Shown here piece by piece: positions 34,371 to 46,995 of a DNA stretch of 64,000 nucleotides. Made by a program: the position numbers and the translations under genes. The stretch is taken from positions 2,151,001-2,215,000 of the forward strand of contig NZ_CP058214.1 of NCBI RefSeq assembly GCF_015482775.1. Direction: 5' to 3'. Each line of letters begins with the position of its first letter. Position 1 is the first letter of the stretch. The notes under the pieces were generated by a model. The model saw nothing but the letters and a program-made list of their open reading frames with translations. It was not told where the DNA came from and searched no databases. The DNA comes from Kaustia mangrovi (GTDB lineage: Bacteria; Pseudomonadota; Alphaproteobacteria; Rhizobiales; Im1).

Positions 34371-34410
34371 TACCGGAAAAGCGGTCTCCACTTTTCCTGA
34401 AAGCGCTCTA
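34371..34410 (-). repeat. Dispersed 3'-end repeat, copy 2
   Basis: Read on the minus strand it begins at the TAG stop of the propeller gene and runs TAGAGCGCTTTCAGG, then AAGTGG and ACCGCTTTTCC. It matches copy 1 at 2162-2200 at about 32 of 38 bases, with the same relation to the preceding stop codon. Confidence 0.5.
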
Positions 34411-35067
34411 TGCCTTCTGTCCGGCCGCGCCGCCGCGCGTTGGCCGGCGCACGGCCCTTATCGTTCCGCTGCCCCCGCCGCCGCAGAGGAACCGGCCGTT
34501 GCCATCGGCCTCGAGCCCCGACACGCCCGTTCCCGCCGGCATGTCGAGCTGTACGAGAACCTCGCCGGTTTCGGGGTCGATCCGCCTGATATCGCTCTCC
34601 TCGCCGTCCCAGGTCCCGTGCCAGAGCTCGCCGTCGGTCCAGGTGACCCCGGTGACGACACGTTCGGACTCGATGGTGCGCAGGATCTCGCCCGTCTCCG
34701 GATCGACCTGATTGATCTTCCGCTCCCGGTACTGCCCGACCCACAGGCTCCCCTCGGCCCATGCGAGCCCGGAGTCCCCGCCGCCTCCCGGCGCCGGGAT
34801 CGTGGACAGCACGCGGCCGGTCTCCGGGTCGATCTTGTGGATACGGTCCTCCGCGATCTGGAACAGATACCGGCCGTCGAAGGCCGTTCCCGCATCCGCG
34901 GCGGCCTCGATGGTGCGCACCGGGTTCCCGCTCTCGGGGTCGACGGCGATCAGCGTCTCGCCGGCCGCGAACCAGACATGCCGGCCGTCATAGGTGACCC
35001 CGTGCACCTTGTCGGCATTGGGAAATGGCCCGTATTCGCGGAGGATCTCGGCTGGTGAGCGTTTCAT
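34408..35067 (-). CDS. Small beta-propeller protein (Vgb/YncE-like)
   Basis: This 219-residue soluble protein is built from repeats of the type IDPETGEVL and GLAWAEGSLWVGQY, each ending a propeller blade. It resembles virginiamycin-B-lyase-like and YncE-like propellers but is shorter than a full seven-blade protein. The start at 35067 (MKRSPAEIL) is preferred because AAGGGA lies eight bases upstream; the ATG at 35073 is only two bases from it. There is no signal peptide. It is encoded 41 bases after an HTH regulator, on the same strand. The role is unknown. Confidence 0.75.
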   Translation of the reverse strand: MKRSPAEILREYGPFPNADKVHGVTYDGRHVWFAAGETLIAVDPESGNPVRTIEAAADAGTAFDGRYLFQIAEDRIHKIDPETGRVLSTIPAPGGGGDSGLAWAEGSLWVGQYRERKINQVDPETGEILRTIESERVVTGVTWTDGELWHGTWDGEESDIRRIDPETGEVLVQLDMPAGTGVSGLEADGNGRFLCGGGGSGTIRAVRRPTRGGAAGQKA

Positions 35068-35108
35068 GGTCATTGTCCCTTCGGTTGGAAATCGTGAATG
35101 ACACCAGC

Positions 35109-36329
35109 CTAGTCGCTCGGCAGCGGGCCCGGGAGTAACAAGGTCGTCGTGAAACCCGGCAGGGGCGGGGTCGTCCACCGCCGTGCCCGCCCGCGCCCGT
35201 AAGCCTGCACCTTGCCCGCCGCTGCCAGATCCTCCAGGGCGCGCTGCACGGTCCGCTGGCTCATGCCCAGGGCAAGCGCCAGGGCCGAGCTCGACCAGGC
35301 CTCGCCGTCGGCAAGGAGGGCGAGCACGCCCCCATGCTCCTCCTCCATGGGCGGCGCCAGAACGACGACGCCGTCCGCCGCGCGCGGCGTGAGCGCGAAG
35401 CCGCGCCTCGTCGCCTCCACGCCGGCCAGTCCCCGAAGCGCCGCGCGAAGCCGTCCGATCTCGACGCGCAGCCGCGCGCGGTGCGAGTCGTCGGCGTGTC
35501 TTGCCCGGAAGGTCCGCGCAAGAAGCTCCTCCCTCGAGGCATCCGCCGGCCACGCCTCGGCCAGCACGCGGGCAAGGGCGAACAGCACGGGGCGCGTCGC
35601 GAGCGGGACGCAGACGGTTCCCCCGCGCACCGCGTAACGGCAGGCATCCACGACGAGCGCCCCCGACGCGAACAACGCCTCGACCTCCTCCAGCAGGAGG
35701 CGCCGCTCCCCGCCCTCCGCGATCAGGCGTGCCGCTGGCGTGTCGAGGACGAGGCGGGCGCGGTCGACCTCCGCTGAGAGCACGGGAATATCCGCCTCGC
35801 GCGCGATGCGCCCGGCCCGGGCGAGCGCCTCGCGGGCCGGCTGCGTCCTCAGCCGGCGGATCGCGAGCCCCGCGGCGATGAGCTCGTGAGCGGCCCTCGA
35901 CAAGGGCGGCAGCGCCGTGCCGTCGATCCCGGAGAACATCCGCTCGGCCTCCGCGACCCGCCCGGTCAGGAGCAGGCGCCGGACCTCCAGATGCCGGGCA
36001 TGGGTGGCGTTGACGCGGTCGCCATGGGTTTCGAGCGTCTCGCGCGCCGAGCCGAGCGCCTTCGCCGCCCAGCCGAGATCGCGCGAGACGAATGCGATCT
36101 CGGCCTCCGCGACCACGCATCGCGCGCGCGCCACAGCCTCCTTCGGCCCGAATGCGCGTGCCGCGCTCTTGAGGAGCGCCCTCGCCCGGTCGAGATCGCC
36201 GAGCCGCGCCATCGCGATGCCGCGAAGCGCGAGCGCCGGCGGATCGTCGCGCAGGGCGACCCGCTTCAGCGCGCCGAGGTGGTCCCCGGCGGCGAGCGCA
36301 CGGGCCGCGGCGGTGATTATCGAGTCCAT
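35109..36329 (-). CDS. Helix-turn-helix regulator with helical-repeat N-terminus
   Basis: This 406-residue Ala/Arg/Leu-rich protein has TPR-like helical pairs over about residues 1-190, a middle region with RLRVEIGRLRAALRGL, and a C-terminal helix-turn-helix (SSSALALALGMSQRTVQRALEDL, about residues 345-370) followed by a basic tail. Proteins of this layout are predicted transcriptional regulators. It precedes the propeller gene and diverges from the DUF899 gene, so it may control both. The start at 36329 gives the conserved-looking MDSIITAAARAL; no strong ribosome site is seen. Confidence 0.7.
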   Translation of the reverse strand: MDSIITAAARALAAGDHLGALKRVALRDDPPALALRGIAMARLGDLDRARALLKSAARAFGPKEAVARARCVVAEAEIAFVSRDLGWAAKALGSARETLETHGDRVNATHARHLEVRRLLLTGRVAEAERMFSGIDGTALPPLSRAAHELIAAGLAIRRLRTQPAREALARAGRIAREADIPVLSAEVDRARLVLDTPAARLIAEGGERRLLLEEVEALFASGALVVDACRYAVRGGTVCVPLATRPVLFALARVLAEAWPADASREELLARTFRARHADDSHRARLRVEIGRLRAALRGLAGVEATRRGFALTPRAADGVVVLAPPMEEEHGGVLALLADGEAWSSSALALALGMSQRTVQRALEDLAAAGKVQAYGRGRARRWTTPPLPGFTTTLLLPGPLPSD

Positions 36330-36458
36330 CCGGATCGGGACCTCAATCGCGTCACACTTGTCACTCCCGCCATCGCGATGGCCGGCGCTACCTTTCTCCC
36401 CACGATCATCGACTGTATCGGAAACGGCACGAAAAAACCGAAGGAAGGAGCCGGACCA

Positions 36459-37262
36459 ATGACGAAGACCGAAACACGGACCGCCGCCGGAGCCGGCGCT
36501 GGACACCGCCGCATCGTGTCCCGGGACGACTGGCTCGTCGAGCGCAAGAGACTGCTCGCGCGCGAAAAGGAGCTGACACGGCTCGGCGACCGGATCGCCC
36601 GCGACCGCCGCGCCCTGCCGTGGGTGCGTGTGGAGAAGGCCTACGCCTTCGACACGCCCGGCGGCCGGCGCACGCTCGGCGATCTCTTCGACGGGCGCCG
36701 CCAGCTTCTGGTGCAGCATTTCATGTTCGCCCCGGGGTGGGAACAGGGCTGTCCGAGCTGTTCCTTCATGGCCGACCATATTGACGGCATGAGCGTGCAT
36801 CTGGAGCATCGCGACGTCTCCCTCGTCGCCGTCTCGCGCACGCCCCTGGCCGATATCGAGCGCTTTCGCGACCGCATGGGCTGGCGCTTCAGGTGGGTGT
36901 CGTCCCATGGCAGCGATTTCAATTACGACTTCGGCGTCAGCTTCACGCCGGAGGAGGTGGCCAAGGGCGCGCTCCACTACAATTACGGCACGTGGCCCCA
37001 CGCGCACGAGGAATGGCCCGGCATCAGCGCCTTCTACAGGAACGATGCCGGCGAGGTCTTCCATACCTATTCGACCTATGGCCGCGGCGTGGAGGCGATG
37101 ATGGGCACCTACAGGATGCTCGACCTCATGCCCTGCGGCCGCAACGAGAGGGATGTGGAGCACAAGATGGAATGGGTGCGCCACCACGACCGCTACGAGG
37201 AGGCCCCGGCGAGTTCGGCCGACGGTTCGGTCGACGGCCTGTTCGACACGTTCCGGGGCTAA
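36459..37262 (+). CDS. DUF899 thioredoxin-like protein
   Basis: This 267-residue protein of the DUF899 family has LLVQHFMFAPGWEQGCPSCSFMADH, in which CPSC is a CXXC motif in a thioredoxin-like fold, then the conserved WRFRWVSSHGSDFNYDFGVS and VFHTYSTYGRGVE blocks. Members are thought to be redox-related, but no reaction is established. The start at 36459 follows AAGGAAGGAG. It is divergent from the HTH regulator. The stop is followed by a terminator shared with the convergent RTX gene. Confidence 0.88.
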   Translation: MTKTETRTAAGAGAGHRRIVSRDDWLVERKRLLAREKELTRLGDRIARDRRALPWVRVEKAYAFDTPGGRRTLGDLFDGRRQLLVQHFMFAPGWEQGCPSCSFMADHIDGMSVHLEHRDVSLVAVSRTPLADIERFRDRMGWRFRWVSSHGSDFNYDFGVSFTPEEVAKGALHYNYGTWPHAHEEWPGISAFYRNDAGEVFHTYSTYGRGVEAMMGTYRMLDLMPCGRNERDVEHKMEWVRHHDRYEEAPASSADGSVDGLFDTFRG

Positions 37263-37281
37263 ATACCGGGGGCAGGCATGA

Positions 37282-37313
37282 AAAAGCCGCCGCGATCGGC
37301 GATCGCGGCGGCA
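37282..37313 (-). terminator. Rho-independent terminator of the RTX gene
   Basis: GCCGCCGCGATC, a GGC loop and GATCGCGGCGGC make a perfect 12-bp stem. On the minus strand it is followed by TTTTT, so it terminates the RTX gene ending at 37339. It may also stop read-through from the convergent DUF899 gene. Confidence 0.85.
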
Positions 37314-37338
37314 GTGCGTATGGACGCTCCGACGCCGG

Positions 37339-43026
<5,688 letters not shown>

Positions 43027-43201
43027 GGACGGCTCCTTCATGTTGAGGCGGGCAAAGCAGGGGCTTCGCCGTGACGTGAGGGACGAGCTCCCTGTCCGTT
43101 AACCAATGCCGTTGACAGGCCCGTGACGCGCGGGCGTTTCCGTGCGGGTTCTCGACAGGAGCCGGCGACTGGCGGGAAGGATTTCGTGGCCGGGCGCGGG
43201 T

Positions 43202-44575
43202 TCAGTCCCGGGGGATCTCGCGGTCGGCCTTCAGCATGGCGGAGAGGGCGCGTCCGATATCCTCGTGCGTCGTCGCCCACGAGCTTATGCTGATGCGCAT
43301 CGCGGCCCGGCCGTGCCACACCGTTGCGCCACACCAGCATTCGCCCTCGTCCTGGATCCGCGCGACGACCGCGCGCGTGCGCTCGTCGCTGCCGAAGCTC
43401 GCGACGACCTGGTTCAGGACGACGTCGTTCAGAATCTCGACGCCTGCCTGGCGCAGCCCGTCGGCCAGCTCGCTCGCCTGGCGGCAGTTCCGCTCCACGA
43501 GCTCCGACACCCCCTTGCGGCCCAGCGCGCTCAGGGCCGCCCAGATATCGACGGCGCGGGCGCGCCGCGAGCTCTCCGGCGTCACGTTCATCGCCTCGCG
43601 GCGCTCGCCGGACATGAGATAGGCGCCGCTGATCGCCATCGCATCCGAGAGCGCGCCGGCATCCGCGACCAGCGCGATGCCGGAATCGTAGGGGACGTTG
43701 AGCCATTTATGGGCATCGAGCGCCCAGGAATCGGCCGCGGCGACGCCCTTTGCCAGATCCGCCCTGTCCGGCGAGGCCAGGGCCCAGAGGCCGAAGGCCC
43801 CGTCGACATGGACCCAGGCGCCGGCCTCGCGCGCCCAGCCGATGAGCGGCTCGGCCGGATCGAACGCCCCGGAATTCACGTTCCCGGCCTGGAGGCAGAC
43901 GATGGCCGGCGGCGCGATCTCCGGCAGGTCGCGCGCCAGGATGCGCCCCTGATCGTCGCAAGGCAGCCTCACGACGCGCTTCCGCCCCAGCCCGAGCATG
44001 GACAGGACCTTGAAGAGCGTCGCATGGGCCTCCTCGCCGACGACGACCGTCACCTCCGGCGCGCCGAACAGGCCGTCGGCGTCGACATCCCAGCCCGCCT
44101 GCTTCAGGACCCTGTTGCGAGCGGCGGCGAGGCATGTGAAATGCGCCATGGTGGCGCCCGTCACCAGCGCGCCCTCTGCCGCCATGGGGATGCCGAGGGC
44201 CTCCTTGATCCATCGAAGGGCCGCCGCCTCGAAGGCGGCGATCGCGGGCGAGCTGACCTGGCTGAAGCTGTTCTGGTCCCAGGCGCCGGCGAGATAGTTC
44301 GCGGCCAGCGACGCCGGCAGGACCCCGCCGGTCACGAAGCCGAAATAGCGTCCGCCGGCGCTGGCCACCGTGGCCGGAGATCCGAAGTCGTCGAGAAAGG
44401 CGAGGATGTCTTGCGCATCGCGGCCCTCCTCGGGAAGCGGCCGGTCGAGCGCGCCCGCGAGCGTCTCCGCGGCCCCCGGCAGCGGGCCCGCGGGCCGGCC
44501 GTCCAGCGCGTCGAGATAGGCCGCCGCGCGACGCGCCGCCTCGGCCAGAAGACGTCGGGTGTCGCCGCTATCCAT
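43202..44575 (-). CDS. PLP-dependent decarboxylase (group II aromatic/amino-acid type)
   Basis: This 457-residue fold-type I PLP enzyme has the cofactor Lys in SWALDAHKWLNVPYD, the Asp in VHVDGAFGLW, and LVTGATMAHFTCL in the phosphate-binding region. This is typical of aromatic-L-amino-acid and glutamate decarboxylases. The start at 44575 (MDSGDTRR) has the better spacing from AGGA; 44587 is an alternative. It is downstream of a TetR gene on the same strand. The substrate is uncertain because several non-decarboxylating relatives exist. Confidence 0.87.
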   Translation of the reverse strand: MDSGDTRRLLAEAARRAAAYLDALDGRPAGPLPGAAETLAGALDRPLPEEGRDAQDILAFLDDFGSPATVASAGGRYFGFVTGGVLPASLAANYLAGAWDQNSFSQVSSPAIAAFEAAALRWIKEALGIPMAAEGALVTGATMAHFTCLAAARNRVLKQAGWDVDADGLFGAPEVTVVVGEEAHATLFKVLSMLGLGRKRVVRLPCDDQGRILARDLPEIAPPAIVCLQAGNVNSGAFDPAEPLIGWAREAGAWVHVDGAFGLWALASPDRADLAKGVAAADSWALDAHKWLNVPYDSGIALVADAGALSDAMAISGAYLMSGERREAMNVTPESSRRARAVDIWAALSALGRKGVSELVERNCRQASELADGLRQAGVEILNDVVLNQVVASFGSDERTRAVVARIQDEGECWCGATVWHGRAAMRISISSWATTHEDIGRALSAMLKADREIPRD

Positions 44576-44653
44576 GCCCCTGTCCATCCTGCAACAATTG
44601 GTAGCGGGATCGGCCGGGCCTTGCAACGCGCGAACCGGGAGGCGGTTGGACGC

Positions 44654-45235
44654 TCAGCGCGTTCTGAGGCCGTCGACGAAGATATCGATCAGGCGCAGGA
44701 CGGTCGCCTGCCAGCCGGGCTTGTCGTACATGTTGAAACACATGCCGACGAGAGCGCTCAGGAGCTCTTCGGGCGTGATGTCGGAGCGGATCTCGCCCGC
44801 CTCGATGGCGCGGTCGAGCAGCAGGCGCGCCGCCGTCGTCAGGCGCTCGAACGAATAGGCGTAGAGCTCGGACGGGCCATGCGCGGCGAGCGCCAGCGCC
44901 GCCAGCATGCCCTTCTTGGTCGCCACGAGCTGCACATTGGCATGCAGCCAGCGGCGCAGGGCCTCGACGGGCGCGGCCTCGCACGCCAGCCGGTCGGCCA
45001 GCTCGCTGACCTGGTCGACCTCGCGCCGGTAGACGGCCTCGAACAGCGCCTCGCGCGTGGGAAAATGGCGATAGAGGGTTCCGATGCCGACACCGGCCCG
45101 CCGCGCCACGGCCTCCAGGCTGGCATCGGGCCCGCCCGCGCCGAAGACGGCGGCCGCCGCCTCCAGAAGGCGCTCGCGATTGCGGATCGAATCGGATCGC
45201 GGCTTGCGTGCCGTCTTCTTTGTGTGGTCGCCCAT
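44654..45235 (-). CDS. TetR family transcriptional repressor
   Basis: This 193-residue protein has a basic N-terminus, then the TetR helix-turn-helix (SLEAVARRAGVGIGTLYRHFPTREALFEAV, about residues 40-70) and a helical ligand domain. The start is set at 45235 (MGDHTKK). It diverges from the PaoABC-like operon, and a palindrome lies inside that operon's promoter, so it is the likely repressor. Inducing aldehydes or aromatic compounds are possible but not shown. Confidence 0.9.
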   Translation of the reverse strand: MGDHTKKTARKPRSDSIRNRERLLEAAAAVFGAGGPDASLEAVARRAGVGIGTLYRHFPTREALFEAVYRREVDQVSELADRLACEAAPVEALRRWLHANVQLVATKKGMLAALALAAHGPSELYAYSFERLTTAARLLLDRAIEAGEIRSDITPEELLSALVGMCFNMYDKPGWQATVLRLIDIFVDGLRTR

Positions 45236-45257
45236 CCCGCCTTTTTCCTCCGGCCCC

Positions 45258-45286
45258 TTGAAAAACGGAGGCACCCTCCGTATAAT
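45258..45286 (+). promoter_or_regulatory. Consensus sigma-70 promoter with palindromic operator in the spacer
   Basis: TTGAAA (45258-45263), a 17-base spacer and TATAAT (45281-45286) make a near-perfect promoter directed at the molybdenum hydroxylase operon. The spacer contains ACGGAGG-CAC-CCTCCGT (45265-45281), a perfect 7-bp dyad of the size bound by TetR dimers. A repressor bound there would block RNA polymerase. It lies 22 bases from the divergent TetR start, so it could also be autoregulatory. The leader to the first gene is about 150 bases. Confidence 0.75.
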
Positions 45287-45443
45287 AATATCACGTGCCT
45301 ATCCGTGGCACCTTCGACAGCACCTTCGACCAGGCGGGGTGGCCCGGTGTCCCCGATGACCCGGCCATAGCGCCCCCCTGTCCCCTGGCCGTTCGACGGC
45401 CCCGATTTCTACAACACTAGCATCGAACTGACTGGAGTTTCGC

Positions 45444-45950
45444 ATGAACTTCTCCATCAGCCTCACCGTGAACGGTGAGCGCCGGACCGTCGCGTTCGAC
45501 GATCCGCGCGTGACACTTCTCGATCTCCTGCGGGAGCGTCTCCATCTGACCGGAACCAAGAAGGGCTGCGACCGCGGCCAATGCGGCGCCTGCACCGTGC
45601 TCGTCAACGGGCGGCGCATGAATTCCTGCCTCGCACTCGCGCTCAGCCTCGACGGCGCGGAGATCCTGACCATCGAGGGCCTGGCCGACGGCGATGCGCT
45701 GCATCCGGTCCAGGCCGCCTTCATCGCCCATGACGGCTTCCAGTGCGGCTTCTGCACGCCCGGCCAGATCATGAGCGCGGTCGGGCTCATCGACGAGGGC
45801 CTCGCCGACGACGATCCCGAACGGATTCGCGAGGGCATGAGCGGCAATCTCTGCCGTTGCGGCGCCTACAGGGGCATCGCCGAGGCGGTGCTCGAGGCCC
45901 GCGATGCCCTGTCGCAAGAGACCGAAGGAACACACCATGAAACAGTTTGA
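45444..45950 (+). CDS. paoA: Molybdenum hydroxylase [2Fe-2S] subunit, PaoA-like
   Basis: This 168-residue protein has a plant-type ferredoxin domain with the CDRGQCGACTVLVNG cluster motif (about residues 45-60). A second cluster domain has CGFCTPGQ and CRCGAY. It passes electrons from the Mo centre to FAD. Unlike E. coli PaoA it has no Tat signal; it begins MNFSISLTVNGERRTV at the ferredoxin domain. The enzyme is therefore probably cytoplasmic unless another subunit carries a signal, and none does. The gene is first in an operon with overlapping paoB and paoC. Confidence 0.9.
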   Translation: MNFSISLTVNGERRTVAFDDPRVTLLDLLRERLHLTGTKKGCDRGQCGACTVLVNGRRMNSCLALALSLDGAEILTIEGLADGDALHPVQAAFIAHDGFQCGFCTPGQIMSAVGLIDEGLADDDPERIREGMSGNLCRCGAYRGIAEAVLEARDALSQETEGTHHETV

Positions 45951-46995
45951 ATATGTCCGGCCGTCCACCATCCCCGAGGCGGTCGCGGCGGCAGGCGAGC
46001 CGGGGGCGGCCTATCTCGCCTCGGGCACCAATCTCCTCGACCTGATGAAGGGCGGCGCCGTCCGGCCCGACCGGCTCGTCGACGTCACGCACCTTCCCGG
46101 CCTCGACCGGATCGAGCCCCTGCCCGATGGCGGCATGCGCATCGGCGCGCTGGTGCGCAATGCCGATCTCGCCCGGGATCCAGCGTTCGCCCGCGCCTAT
46201 CCGGCCGTCGCGGAGGCGCTGCTGTCGGGCGCGTCGGCCCAGCTTCGCAATGCCGCGACGGTCGGCGGCAATCTCATGCAGCGTACGCGCTGCGGCTACT
46301 TCCACGATGCCGCGAGTGCCTGCAACAGGCGCGAGCCGGGCTCGGGCTGCGATGCCCTCCATGGCGAGAACCGGCTGCATGCGGTGCTCGGCTGGACCCC
46401 GTCCTGCATCGCCACCCACCCGTCCGATTTCTGCGTGCCCCTCGTCGCGCTCGACGCCATCGTCGAGATCGAGGGGCCGGCGGGCCGCCGCGAGCTTGCC
46501 CTGGAGGATCTCCACCTCCTGCCGGGAGAGACGCCGGAGCATGAAAGCGCGCTTGAGCCAGGCGAGCTGATCGTCGCCCTCAGGCTGCCCCCCGACGCGG
46601 CGGACTTCGCCCGGCACGCACGCTACCTGAAGCTGCGAGACCGTACCTCCTACGCCTTCGCGGTCGTCTCCGCCGCCGCCGCGCTCACCGTCGAGGACGG
46701 CGTCATCCGGCAGGCCCGGCTGGCGCTCGGCGGGGTCGCCGCCAAGCCGTGGCGGACCCGTGCGGCGGAGGGCGAGCTCGCCGGCGCCGGCCTGGACGAG
46801 GCAGCCTTCCGGCGCGCCGCGGAGATCGCACTCGCCGGGGCGGAACCGTCCGGCGACAACGCCTTCAAGATCGAGCTGGCAAAACGGATCGTCGTGCGCG
46901 CCCTCGCGCGCGCCGCGGCGGGAACGCCCGACAGCCTCCCCGCCCTGCCGGCCTCTCCCTTCTCAACCCAATCCGGAGCGCATCGCCATGACTGA
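45937..46995 (+). CDS. paoB: Molybdenum hydroxylase FAD subunit with [4Fe-4S] motif, PaoB-like
   Basis: This 352-residue FAD-binding subunit starts MKQFEYVRPSTIPEAV and has the FAD loop YLASGTNLLDLMK and ATVGGNLMQRTRC. Four Cys in RCGYFHDAASACNRREPGSGC match the [4Fe-4S] insertion that distinguishes PaoB and 4-hydroxybenzoyl-CoA reductase relatives from ordinary CoxM subunits. It starts inside the end of paoA, preceded by GAAGGA, and overlaps paoC by eight bases. Confidence 0.92.
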   Translation: MKQFEYVRPSTIPEAVAAAGEPGAAYLASGTNLLDLMKGGAVRPDRLVDVTHLPGLDRIEPLPDGGMRIGALVRNADLARDPAFARAYPAVAEALLSGASAQLRNAATVGGNLMQRTRCGYFHDAASACNRREPGSGCDALHGENRLHAVLGWTPSCIATHPSDFCVPLVALDAIVEIEGPAGRRELALEDLHLLPGETPEHESALEPGELIVALRLPPDAADFARHARYLKLRDRTSYAFAVVSAAAALTVEDGVIRQARLALGGVAAKPWRTRAAEGELAGAGLDEAAFRRAAEIALAGAEPSGDNAFKIELAKRIVVRALARAAAGTPDSLPALPASPFSTQSGAHRHD

